From the NCBI GenBank assembly GCA_027068695.1, contig JAMOMG010000359.1, positions 1 to 5,052 on the forward strand: a stretch of 5,052 nucleotides of DNA. The letters are read 5' to 3'. The position numbers and the translations under genes were made by a program. Below, piece after piece: positions 1 through 5,052 of this stretch; position 1 is the stretch's first letter; every line of letters starts with the position of its first letter. The notes below the pieces were generated by a model. It saw only the letters and a list, made by a program, of their open reading frames with translations, was not told the origin of the DNA and did not search any database. The stretch is from Flavobacteriaceae bacterium. GTDB lineage: Bacteria; Bacteroidota; Bacteroidia; Flavobacteriales; Flavobacteriaceae.

Positions 1-1197
1 ATAGGTTATAGTGTCTATTTATTTTCTGATTACATCAGGTATAAAGCCTTTGAAGTATTTCAACATGAATTTATTTTAGAACCTTTATTAATTTGTATTA
101 TTGGTAGTTTTGTATTGACAAATTATAGCAAACATAGAATTGAATTTGGAAAAGTACTCCAAGAAATTAGTCCTATTATTTATATTATATTTTTCACTTT
201 AACCGGTGCTTCTTTATCAATGCAAACACTCATGAGTGTTTTTGGAATTGCAATTGGTTTTTTCTTTTTACGACTAATAACTATATTTTTTGGGGGTGTT
301 TTTGGTGTTTTTGCAGCCAAAGATTTTAAAAAATATGCGCTCATTGCCTGGATGCCTTATTTAACACAGGCAGGTGTTGCTTTGGGTTTAGCTACCATAA
401 TTTCTAATGAATTCCCCGTTTGGGGACATGAATTTGAAACCATTGTAATCGCCATTATTGTAATAAATCAACTTGTGGGGCCTCCGCTATTTAAATGGTC
501 ACTTAATTATGTTAAAGAAAGTCATTTAAGAGCAAAACTACCCAAATTTGAAGGAAAACAGGATGCTGTGATATTTGGATTGGAAAATCAGGCAATTGCC
601 TTAGCAAAACAACTTCAAAAAAATAATTGGGGTGTTCGGATTATAGATACTGATAAAAATTATGCTCATGAAATTAAAGACGTTGAAATTTTAGAATTAA
701 AAAACATTAATTATAAAAATCTTAAACAACTAGAATTAGAAAAAGCAGAGGCCATAATACTAATGCTATCTGATGAAGATAATTATAAAATTGCAGAACT
801 TCTTTATGAAAAAATAGGAACAAAAGATATTATTGTTCGCTTGAATAGTAGAGATTATTTTGATAAATTTCATAAACTTGGAGCATTAATAATTGAACCT
901 GCAACTGCCATGGTTAGCTTATTAGATCATTTTGTGCGTTCACCTAATGCCGCATCACTACTACTTGGTATGGATGAAGGTCAAGATACATTAGATGTTG
1001 AAATTAGGAATAAAGATATCCATGGAATGCGATTGAGAGAACTACGTCTTCCATCTGATGTACTAGTCCTTTCTGTAAAAAGAAAAGGGCAATTATTAGT
1101 TTCACACGGTTATACACGCTTGCGCTTAGGTGATATTATTACACTCGTTGGAGCAGGAAATAGTTTAGAAGATCTTAAATTTAAATTTGACACATAA
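1..1197 (+). CDS. CPA2/Kef-type cation:proton antiporter with C-terminal TrkA (RCK) domains, 5' truncated by window
   Basis: The reading frame is open from base 1, so only the last 398 residues are visible; the TTG at 115 lies inside a membrane helix and is not the start. Residues about 24-42, 56-73, 77-106, 112-134 and 145-168 are hydrophobic membrane segments, including the FFTLTGASL stretch typical of the CPA2 exchanger domain. A soluble tail follows: a TrkA-N-like Rossmann fold from about residue 188 (VIFG, then IIDTD at the end of strand 2) and a TrkA-C-like domain from about 328 to 395. The family exchanges Na+ or K+ for H+ across the inner membrane, with the RCK tail sensing a nucleotide ligand. 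The usual GxGxxG is degenerate here (GLENQA, residues 193-198). The stop codon overlaps the miaE start by one base. Family assignment is firm; the transported ion cannot be told. Confidence 0.9.
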   Translation: MGYSVYLFSDYIRYKAFEVFQHEFILEPLLICIIGSFVLTNYSKHRIEFGKVLQEISPIIYIIFFTLTGASLSMQTLMSVFGIAIGFFFLRLITIFFGGVFGVFAAKDFKKYALIAWMPYLTQAGVALGLATIISNEFPVWGHEFETIVIAIIVINQLVGPPLFKWSLNYVKESHLRAKLPKFEGKQDAVIFGLENQAIALAKQLQKNNWGVRIIDTDKNYAHEIKDVEILELKNINYKNLKQLELEKAEAIILMLSDEDNYKIAELLYEKIGTKDIIVRLNSRDYFDKFHKLGALIIEPATAMVSLLDHFVRSPNAASLLLGMDEGQDTLDVEIRNKDIHGMRLRELRLPSDVLVLSVKRKGQLLVSHGYTRLRLGDIITLVGAGNSLEDLKFKFDT

Positions 1198-1778
1198 TGT
1201 TAGGCTTAAAATCAACCACAAATCCCGAATGGGCTAAAATAGTAGAAGCTAATTTAGGAGCATTTTTAACTGACCATGCATTTGCTGAACAAAAAGCTGC
1301 TGCTGGCGGATTTTCACTTATTATAGCGTATTCAGAAGATACTGAATTGGTAAAAGCACTAAGCGAATATACCATTGAAGAAACCGAACACTTTAAACTA
1401 GTCCACGATTTTATGATTGCTCGTGGTTTTACACTTGGCAGAGATACCAAAAGTAACTATGCTACACACCTACTTAAGTTTTTTCCAAAAACAAAAGATA
1501 GAACTGAAAGCCTAGTTAGCAGGTGCTTAATTGCAGCACTTATTGAAGCCCGAAGTTGTGAGCGATTTAAAACGCTCGCTGATTATACTTCTGATCAAGA
1601 GCTGGCACAATTTTACAGAGATTTAATAGCTTCTGAAGCTGGTCATTATACACAATTTCTCAAATTTGCTCGCTCGTATCAAGACAAGAGTATTGTAGAC
1701 GAAAAATGGGATAAATTGCTAACCTATGAAGCTGAATACATGAATACTCAAGGAAAAACACCTTTAGTACACGGATAA
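1197..1778 (+). CDS. miaE: tRNA-(ms2io6A)-hydroxylase MiaE
   Basis: This 193-residue protein matches the MiaE family, a ferritin-like non-haem diiron monooxygenase that uses O2 to hydroxylate the isopentenyl group of 2-methylthio-N6-isopentenyladenosine at tRNA position 37. The expected six metal ligands can be read: Glu31 (in DHAFAEQKAA), Glu62 and His65 (ExxH in EETEHF), Glu117 (IEARSCERF), and Glu147 and His150 (ExxH in SEAGHYTQF). The length is normal for the family and the N-terminus MLGLKSTTNPEW is the expected one, supporting this ATG. The start overlaps the stop of the upstream antiporter in TAATG, and the stop abuts the DUF4268 gene, indicating co-transcription and probable translational coupling. 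There is no signal peptide, so it is cytoplasmic. The substrate implies that MiaA and MiaB are encoded elsewhere in the genome. Confidence 0.95.
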   Translation: MLGLKSTTNPEWAKIVEANLGAFLTDHAFAEQKAAAGGFSLIIAYSEDTELVKALSEYTIEETEHFKLVHDFMIARGFTLGRDTKSNYATHLLKFFPKTKDRTESLVSRCLIAALIEARSCERFKTLADYTSDQELAQFYRDLIASEAGHYTQFLKFARSYQDKSIVDEKWDKLLTYEAEYMNTQGKTPLVHG

Positions 1779-2216
1779 ATGTTTAGTAAATCAGCATCTG
1801 CACAACTCAGAAAAGAATTTTGGATTAGTTTTGGAAAATCATTTCCAAGAAAATGGATTTTATACAATACTAAAATTAAAGACTTTAGCTTTAAATTTGT
1901 TGCAAACCAAAAACTAGCAATGGTTTGTTTAGATATTGAATCTCAGGATGCTATAAAAAATCAATTACTTTTTGAGCAATTATTGGCACTAAAAAATATT
2001 TTAGTCAATGAATATATCCCTACTGTTATTTTTGATGATAAATTCACGCTAGAAAGTGGAAAAACTATTTATAGAATTTATGTAATTCATCAACAAAAAT
2101 TTAATATCCACAATAAAGATACTTGGCAGCAAGCCTATGAGTTTTTTAATGAAACGATGCATCAATTTGAATTGTTTTATCACAATTTTGAAGATTTTAT
2201 TAAACAAGCCATTTAA
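1779..2216 (+). CDS. DUF4268 domain-containing protein
   Basis: This 145-residue soluble protein of unknown function is recognised as a DUF4268-type protein common in Bacteroidota, from recall of the conserved N-terminal block RKEFWISFGKSFPRKW (residues 11-26) followed by the YNTKIKDFSFKF stretch. The second half has another conserved-looking run, IHNKDTWQQAYEFFNE (residues 110-125). The protein is rich in Phe, Tyr and Trp, with a mixed alpha/beta pattern; it has no membrane segment, signal peptide or cysteine cluster. Its ATG directly follows the miaE stop (TAAATG), so translation is likely coupled and it should be made with MiaE. DUF4268 domains also occur at the C-terminus of some larger proteins of nuclease or restriction type, but this stand-alone form has no catalytic motif I can identify. 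Function unknown. Confidence 0.85.
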   Translation: MFSKSASAQLRKEFWISFGKSFPRKWILYNTKIKDFSFKFVANQKLAMVCLDIESQDAIKNQLLFEQLLALKNILVNEYIPTVIFDDKFTLESGKTIYRIYVIHQQKFNIHNKDTWQQAYEFFNETMHQFELFYHNFEDFIKQAI

Positions 2217-2243
2217 TTTCATGCTTCATTTTTAAATAAACCT

Positions 2244-2251
2244 TATTTTTG
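2244..2251 (+). promoter_or_regulatory. Bacteroidota -7 promoter box for mnmE
   Basis: TATTTTTG is a perfect match to the Bacteroidetes sigma-A -7 consensus TAnnTTTG and lies in the 40-base gap before mnmE. No perfect -33 TTTG is present; the nearest candidate is TTTC at 2217-2220, 23 bases upstream. Because the transcription start should fall about five bases after the box, the mRNA would begin at or within a base or two of the ATG at 2257, giving a leaderless or nearly leaderless message. Confidence 0.6.
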
Positions 2252-2256
2252 CACCT

Positions 2257-3669
2257 ATGAACAGTATACAAAACGATACTATAATTGCGTTAGCCACCTC
2301 TTCAGGTATTGGCGCCATTGCTGTTATACGTTTATCGGGTAAAGATTCAATAAAAATTGTCAATCAATTTTTTCAATCTAAATATGGTGACAAAGATTTA
2401 ACAAAAGTAAAATCACATACCATCCATTTAGGTAATATTATTGATGATAATCATATTATTGACGAAGTGTTGGTTTCAATTTTTAAAAACCCTCACTCCT
2501 ATACAGGTGAAAATGTAGTTGAAATTAATTGTCATGGTTCAGTATATATTCAACAAGAAATTATTCAATTATTTATAAAAAAGGGTATTCGCAATGCCAA
2601 TGCAGGTGAATTTACACTGCGTGCCTTTTTAAATGGAAAAATGGATTTAAGTCAGGCAGAAGCCGTTGCCGATTTAATTGCATCTAATTCAGCAGCTTCA
2701 CACCAAGTTGCTTTACAACAAATGCGAGGAGGTTTTAGTAGTGAAATTCAAAATTTACGTCAGCAATTACTCAATTTTGCCAGTTTAATAGAATTAGAAC
2801 TCGATTTTGCTGAAGAAGATGTTGAATTTGCTGACAGAACTGAATTTAGAAATTTAATTGCTAAAATTAGCACTGTTTTAAAACGGTTGATAGATTCATT
2901 TGCTGTAGGGAATGTCTTAAAAAATGGTATCCCTGTCGCTATTGTAGGCGAACCAAATGTGGGAAAATCTACACTCTTAAATGCTTTATTAAATGAAGAA
3001 AAAGCCATTGTAAGCCATATTGAAGGAACCACAAGAGACGCCATTGAAGATGAAATAATTATAGAGGGTGTAGCCTACCGGTTTATTGATACAGCAGGGA
3101 TTAGAAATACCGAAGATTTTATTGAAAATATTGGTATTAAAAAAACATTTGAAAAAATACAACAGGCACAATTAGTTATTTATTTATTTGATTTAGAGAA
3201 GATTAAAAATAAGCAACTTACACTTGAAAAGTGCATTTTAGAAATAAAAAAAATTAGAGACAAGTTTCCTGCTAAACAATTACTCATTATTGCTAATAAA
3301 GTAGATTTAGTTGATAAGAAAATTATTGATAAAACAACAAAAGCTTTTAAAAATACGCCTCTAATATTTCTTTCAGCAAAAGAAAAATTAGGTATTTCAA
3401 AACTCACCAACACATTAACGCAACTTGCCAATAAAGGAGCTTTAAGCAATAATGAAACCATTGTCAGTAATTCACGTCATTTTGAAGCTTTAAACAATGC
3501 TTTTAATTCATTAAAGGAAGTTCAAAAAGGAGTTGATAATAATATTAGTACAGATCTTTTTTCAATTGATGTACGCCAAGCATTATTTCATTTAGGAGAA
3601 ATCACAGGTGAAGTAACTACCGAAGATTTATTAGGTAATATTTTTGCTAATTTTTGTATCGGGAAGTAA
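2257..3669 (+). CDS. mnmE: tRNA uridine-5-carboxymethylaminomethyl modification GTPase MnmE (TrmE)
   Basis: This complete 470-residue MnmE works with MnmG to install the (carboxymethyl)aminomethyl group on the wobble uridine (U34) of certain tRNAs, using a formyl-tetrahydrofolate-derived one-carbon unit. Residues 1 to about 120 form the folate-binding N-terminal domain, with the conserved GEFTLRAFLNGK block at 117-128. A helical domain flanks an inserted G domain with all motifs present: G1 GEPNVGKST (231-239, Asn234 being the K+-coordinating position), G2 GTTRD (257-261), G3 DTAG (278-281), G4 NKVD (347-350) and G5 SAK (373-375). The protein ends in FCIGK, so the conserved C-terminal cysteine (Cys467) is intact. 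Length is slightly above the E. coli protein. The start is supported by the family N-terminus (DTIIALATSSGIGAIAVIRLSG) and by the promoter box just upstream. Nothing is missing. Confidence 0.97.
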   Translation: MNSIQNDTIIALATSSGIGAIAVIRLSGKDSIKIVNQFFQSKYGDKDLTKVKSHTIHLGNIIDDNHIIDEVLVSIFKNPHSYTGENVVEINCHGSVYIQQEIIQLFIKKGIRNANAGEFTLRAFLNGKMDLSQAEAVADLIASNSAASHQVALQQMRGGFSSEIQNLRQQLLNFASLIELELDFAEEDVEFADRTEFRNLIAKISTVLKRLIDSFAVGNVLKNGIPVAIVGEPNVGKSTLLNALLNEEKAIVSHIEGTTRDAIEDEIIIEGVAYRFIDTAGIRNTEDFIENIGIKKTFEKIQQAQLVIYLFDLEKIKNKQLTLEKCILEIKKIRDKFPAKQLLIIANKVDLVDKKIIDKTTKAFKNTPLIFLSAKEKLGISKLTNTLTQLANKGALSNNETIVSNSRHFEALNNAFNSLKEVQKGVDNNISTDLFSIDVRQALFHLGEITGEVTTEDLLGNIFANFCIGK

Positions 3670-3699
3670 ACTTAAAAATTATTCAAAAAATTAACTATT

Positions 3700-3954
3700 A
3701 TGAATACAATTGATTGGCTAGGATTTGTTGGCGTTTTTCTTATTCTACTTGCTTATATTTTAAATGTAACAAACAAAATCACTAGTAAAAGTCTACTATT
3801 TATAAGTCTCAATCTAGTTGGAGCTAGCATTGCTTGTTTAGCTTCTGTTCTATTAAATTACATCCCATTCGTAATTTTAGAAGGTATTTGGGCTTTAATT
3901 TCATTTCTTTCATTTATAAAGTACTTGCAACAAAAAAATAAATTAGTTTCTTAA
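3700..3954 (+). CDS. Small integral membrane protein, CBU_0592-like
   Basis: This 84-residue protein is almost entirely hydrophobic, with three predicted membrane helices at about residues 5-23, 30-50 and 53-75, and a short basic C-terminal tail (KYLQQKNK). The arrangement DWLGFVGVFLILLAYILN, then NLVGASIACLAS, then PFVILEGIWALISF resembles the small CBU_0592-like membrane proteins widespread in bacteria; this is recall of the family pattern, not a search result. The conserved-looking Gly, Pro and Glu in helix 3 (PFVILEG) are the only polar features inside the membrane region. Function is unknown. It lies 30 bases after mnmE with no visible terminator between, and 16 bases before the next small gene, so read-through from mnmE is plausible. 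No Shine-Dalgarno sequence precedes the ATG. Confidence 0.8.
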   Translation: MNTIDWLGFVGVFLILLAYILNVTNKITSKSLLFISLNLVGASIACLASVLLNYIPFVILEGIWALISFLSFIKYLQQKNKLVS

Positions 3955-3970
3955 CAAAAATTTCTACTCA

Positions 3971-4123
3971 ATGCCAAAAAAAGGACAAGCAAAAAACACA
4001 AAGAATAAAGCAAAGCATTCTAAATTAATGAGTCAGAAAAAAAATAGATTAAAGAAATCTAAAGAACTACACGTTAAACGTATTAAGTCTATTATAAAAA
4101 AACATAAAGAGCAATCCGAATAA
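3971..4123 (+). CDS. 50-residue lysine-rich small protein, function unknown
   Basis: An ATG at 3971 opens a 50-codon frame ending in TAA at 4121-4123. The product begins MPKKGQAKNTKNKAK and contains 17 Lys, 2 Arg and 3 His against only 3 Glu and no Asp, so it is extremely basic. It has no cysteine, aromatic residue or membrane segment. The second half (residues about 26-47) could form an amphipathic basic helix. I believe it is real because it starts 16 bases after the preceding gene, is followed 12 bases later by a strong terminator, and its composition is coherent. Nucleic acid or ribosome binding is a reasonable guess from charge alone, not shown. The N-terminus resembles that of the convergent 33-residue protein. 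A poly-A-rich stretch could give such a composition by chance, which limits confidence. Confidence 0.65.
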   Translation: MPKKGQAKNTKNKAKHSKLMSQKKNRLKKSKELHVKRIKSIIKKHKEQSE

Positions 4124-4135
4124 AACTAAACTCTA

Positions 4136-4170
4136 AAAAAAGCCTCGCTTAAATTAAGTGAGGCTTTTTT
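4136..4170. terminator. Bidirectional intrinsic terminator between convergent genes
   Basis: The two arms 4136-4150 and 4156-4170 form a 15-pair stem with one G-U (or C-A on the other strand) mismatch near the top and a 5-base loop AAATT. The core is GCCTCGCTT paired with AAGTGAGGC, flanked by six A on the left and six T on the right, so an RNA from either strand ends in a U tract. It lies 12 bases after the plus-strand 50-codon gene and 8 bases after the end of the minus-strand 33-codon gene, and serves both. Confidence 0.93.
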
Positions 4171-4178
4171 AAATGTTG

Positions 4179-4280
4179 TTATTTATTTGCCTTTTTTGCT
4201 TTTTTAGCAGCTCTTTTCTCTTTAGCGGTTTTAGCTGGCTCTTTTTTAACATTTTTTCTCGAATCTTGACCTTTTGCCAT
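4179..4280 (-). CDS. 33-residue Lys/Ala-rich small protein, function unknown
   Basis: On the minus strand an ATG at 4280-4278 opens a 33-codon frame ending in TAA at 4181-4179. The product begins MAKGQDSRKNVKKEPAK and ends in a Lys/Ala-rich helix-like tail (EKRAAKKAKKANK), with 12 Lys and 2 Arg in 33 residues. I recall very short MAKGQ-type lysine-rich proteins in Bacteroidota genomes, usually annotated as hypothetical; that recall is unverified. Support comes from the bidirectional terminator placed 8 bases after the stop and from a stretch of frame without A/T-biased stop codons despite the AT-rich surroundings. The tail resembles the basic, disordered-to-helical C-termini of nucleic-acid-binding proteins, but no function can be assigned. 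No Shine-Dalgarno sequence or clear promoter box is seen in the region upstream of 4280. Confidence 0.65.
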   Translation of the reverse strand: MAKGQDSRKNVKKEPAKTAKEKRAAKKAKKANK

Positions 4281-4326
4281 AATTGTAAATTTTAAATGGT
4301 AGTTTTATTATATATTAAAAGTAAAT

Positions 4327-4376
4327 GTAGAAAATGTTTTTTGTAATTTCACAGAAAACAATAAAACATTTTATAC
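4327..4376. repeat. 50-base imperfect palindrome (candidate operator or RNA hairpin)
   Basis: The sequence reads as nested inverted arms: GTA (4327-4329) with TAC (4374-4376), AAAATGTTTT (4331-4340) with AAAACATTTT (4363-4372), TTGT (4341-4344) with ACAA (4358-4361), and TTTC (4347-4350) with GAAA (4354-4357) around an ACA loop. That is 21 pairs interrupted by one G-A mismatch (4330/4373), a single bulged T (4362) and an AA bulge (4345-4346). It has no GC-rich core or U tract, so it is a poor terminator; its position between divergent genes suggests a regulatory role. Confidence 0.6.
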
Positions 4377-4380
4377 TCCT

Positions 4381-4398
4381 AACATTTTAGTGAATGTT
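4381..4398. promoter_or_regulatory. AACATT-N6-AATGTT dyad, possible operator
   Basis: Perfect 6-base arms AACATT (4381-4386) and AATGTT (4393-4398) are separated by TTAGTG. The dyad lies 33 bases before the molybdopterin oxidoreductase start, shares its half-site with the longer palindrome just upstream, and is the size of a site for a dimeric regulator. In AT-rich DNA such a dyad can arise by chance, so this is tentative. Confidence 0.35.
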
Positions 4399-4431
4399 TA
4401 CTGTCTTAATTATAAATAAATTACATATACA

Positions 4432-5052
4432 ATGTTAACAACCCAAATTGAAACACACTACCGCACTTGTAATCTTTGTGAATCTATGTGCGGTTTAGAA
4501 ATAAAATATCAAAATAAGACTGTAATTTCAATTAAAGGCGATAAAAAAGATCCTTTAAGTAACGGTCATATTTGTCCGAAAGCTACTGCCCTAGCCGATT
4601 TGTACACTGATAAAGATCGACTTAAAACACCAATTAAAAGAACTAAAAATGGTTGGATAGCTATTTCGTGGAAAGATGCTTTTGATGAAATTGAAGATAA
4701 ATTAAAACAAATTCAAAAACAATATGGGAAAAATGCTATTGGCTCTTACCGTGGTAATCCAACAGTACACAATATTGGATTGATGTTATTTGGCGGACCT
4801 TTTCTTCAAAGTTTAGGCTCTAACCAAAACTATACCGCAACTTCCATTGATCAGTTGCCACATCATTTTGCGTCATTGCACATGTTTGGCCATTATTTAA
4901 TGCTCCCCATTCCTGATATAGACCATACTGATTTTATGTTAATTATAGGTGGAAATCCAGCCGTTTCTAACGGAAGTATTATGACTGCTCCAGATTTTGC
5001 AAACCGACTAAAAGCAATTAAAAAGCGCAATGGTAAAGTGATAGTTGTTGAC
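4432..5052 (+). CDS. Molybdopterin oxidoreductase (DMSO reductase superfamily), N-terminal part, cut by window end
   Basis: The frame opens at ATG 4432 and runs without a stop to the last base, giving 207 residues of a protein that in this superfamily is usually about 700 or more. An N-terminal [4Fe-4S] ferredoxin-like site is present as Cys13-x2-Cys16-x3-Cys20-x27-Cys48, the last in NGHICPKA. The molybdopterin-binding domain follows (RLKTPIKR, then WIAISWKDAFDEI at about 75-87, YRGNP at 106-110, and IIGGNPAVSNGS at 171-182). No Tat signal precedes the first cysteine, so the enzyme should be cytoplasmic. There is no Cys or Sec codon between residues 49 and 207, unlike formate dehydrogenases and periplasmic nitrate reductases; the corresponding stretch reads NYTATSIDQLPHH (133-145). 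The physiological substrate cannot be assigned. The divergent region upstream should carry its promoter. Confidence 0.92.
   Translation, partial: MLTTQIETHYRTCNLCESMCGLEIKYQNKTVISIKGDKKDPLSNGHICPKATALADLYTDKDRLKTPIKRTKNGWIAISWKDAFDEIEDKLKQIQKQYGKNAIGSYRGNPTVHNIGLMLFGGPFLQSLGSNQNYTATSIDQLPHHFASLHMFGHYLMLPIPDIDHTDFMLIIGGNPAVSNGSIMTAPDFANRLKAIKKRNGKVIVVD

Larger units (their letters stand above)
4281..4431. promoter_or_regulatory. AT-rich divergent intergenic region
   Basis: These 151 bases separate the minus-strand 33-codon gene from the plus-strand molybdopterin oxidoreductase, so the promoters of both should lie here. I see no TAnnTTTG box on either strand. The region holds a long imperfect palindrome and a shorter dyad, listed separately, both made of AAAATGTT/AACATTTT elements. 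No small ORF is supported within it. Confidence 0.6.

Noticed and set aside
115..117. TTG as start of the antiporter gene
   Set aside because: The frame continues open upstream to base 1 and encodes matching membrane-helix sequence, so the real start lies outside the window.
1181..1450. Minus-strand 89-codon frame opposite miaE
   Set aside because: It lies almost entirely antisense to miaE, whose diiron ligands are intact; its translation is Ser/Ala-rich without family features, as expected of a shadow frame.
2760..3461. Three minus-strand frames (94, 60 and 93 codons) opposite mnmE
   Set aside because: They overlap each other or abut across a fully conserved GTPase gene, show low-complexity Ser/Phe/Ile composition and have no promoter or terminator of their own.
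3639..3646. TATTTTTG near the 3' end of mnmE as a promoter for the small membrane protein gene
   Set aside because: It fits TAnnTTTG, but has no TTG at a suitable distance upstream, lies inside conserved coding sequence (NIFAN) and would be over 50 bases from the start at 3700; T-rich matches like this are expected by chance here.
3670..3699. Possible terminator after mnmE
   Set aside because: The 30-base gap is A/T-rich with no stable inverted repeat, so I see no evidence that transcription stops there.
3971..4123. 50-residue basic protein as a known ribosomal protein such as bTHX, L34 or L36
   Set aside because: Its sequence lacks the recognisable signatures of those proteins (no L36 Zn-binding Cys/His, no L34 KRTYQPS-type start, no Thx-type GKGDKKT start).
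4327..4376. Palindrome as an intrinsic terminator
   Set aside because: The stem is A-T dominated and no U tract follows on either strand; no gene ends next to it, since both flanking genes start away from it.

Overview
The window looks like a piece of a Bacteroidota chromosome, most likely Flavobacteriaceae. The DNA is strongly AT-rich (judged by eye, not computed). None of the start codons has a recognisable Shine-Dalgarno sequence. One start is preceded by a clear Bacteroidota-type -7 box (TAnnTTTG). The protein sequences (DUF4268 protein, MiaE, MnmE, CBU_0592-like membrane protein) read like flavobacterial versions of these families. This assignment is inference from sequence character, not from a search.

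Bases 1-2216 hold a tightly packed plus-strand run: the 3' part of a CPA2/Kef-type cation:proton antiporter with a C-terminal TrkA (RCK) module, then miaE (tRNA ms2io6A37 hydroxylase), then a DUF4268 protein. The junctions are TAATG (1-base overlap) and TAAATG (zero spacing), so the three are very probably one transcript with coupled translation. A 40-base gap follows, carrying a promoter so close to the next start that the mRNA should be leaderless or nearly so. Then comes full-length mnmE (2257-3669), a wobble-uridine tRNA modification GTPase. MiaE (position 37) and MnmE (position 34) both act on the tRNA anticodon loop, although they appear to be in separate transcription units.

Downstream of mnmE are two small plus-strand genes: an 84-residue three-helix membrane protein and a 50-residue very lysine-rich protein. 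They end at a strong symmetrical terminator (4136-4170). Facing them across that terminator is a minus-strand gene for a 33-residue lysine/alanine-rich protein whose N-terminus resembles that of the 50-residue one. Neither tiny gene exceeds 50 codons, so both are easily missed.

A 151-base AT-rich divergent intergenic region (4281-4431) contains a long imperfect palindrome and a second short dyad, both built around AAAATGTT/AACATTTT. After it, the window ends inside the 5' part of a molybdopterin oxidoreductase gene (4432-5052, open at the edge). It has an N-terminal [4Fe-4S] site, no Tat signal, and no Cys or Sec where formate dehydrogenases and nitrate reductases have their molybdenum ligand.

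Most of the window is ordinary housekeeping sequence. The parts worth a second look are the tiny basic protein pair, the palindromic divergent region, the molybdoenzyme subtype, the apparently leaderless mnmE promoter and the degenerate nucleotide-binding motif of the antiporter. I found no mobile element, CRISPR array, tRNA or rRNA.
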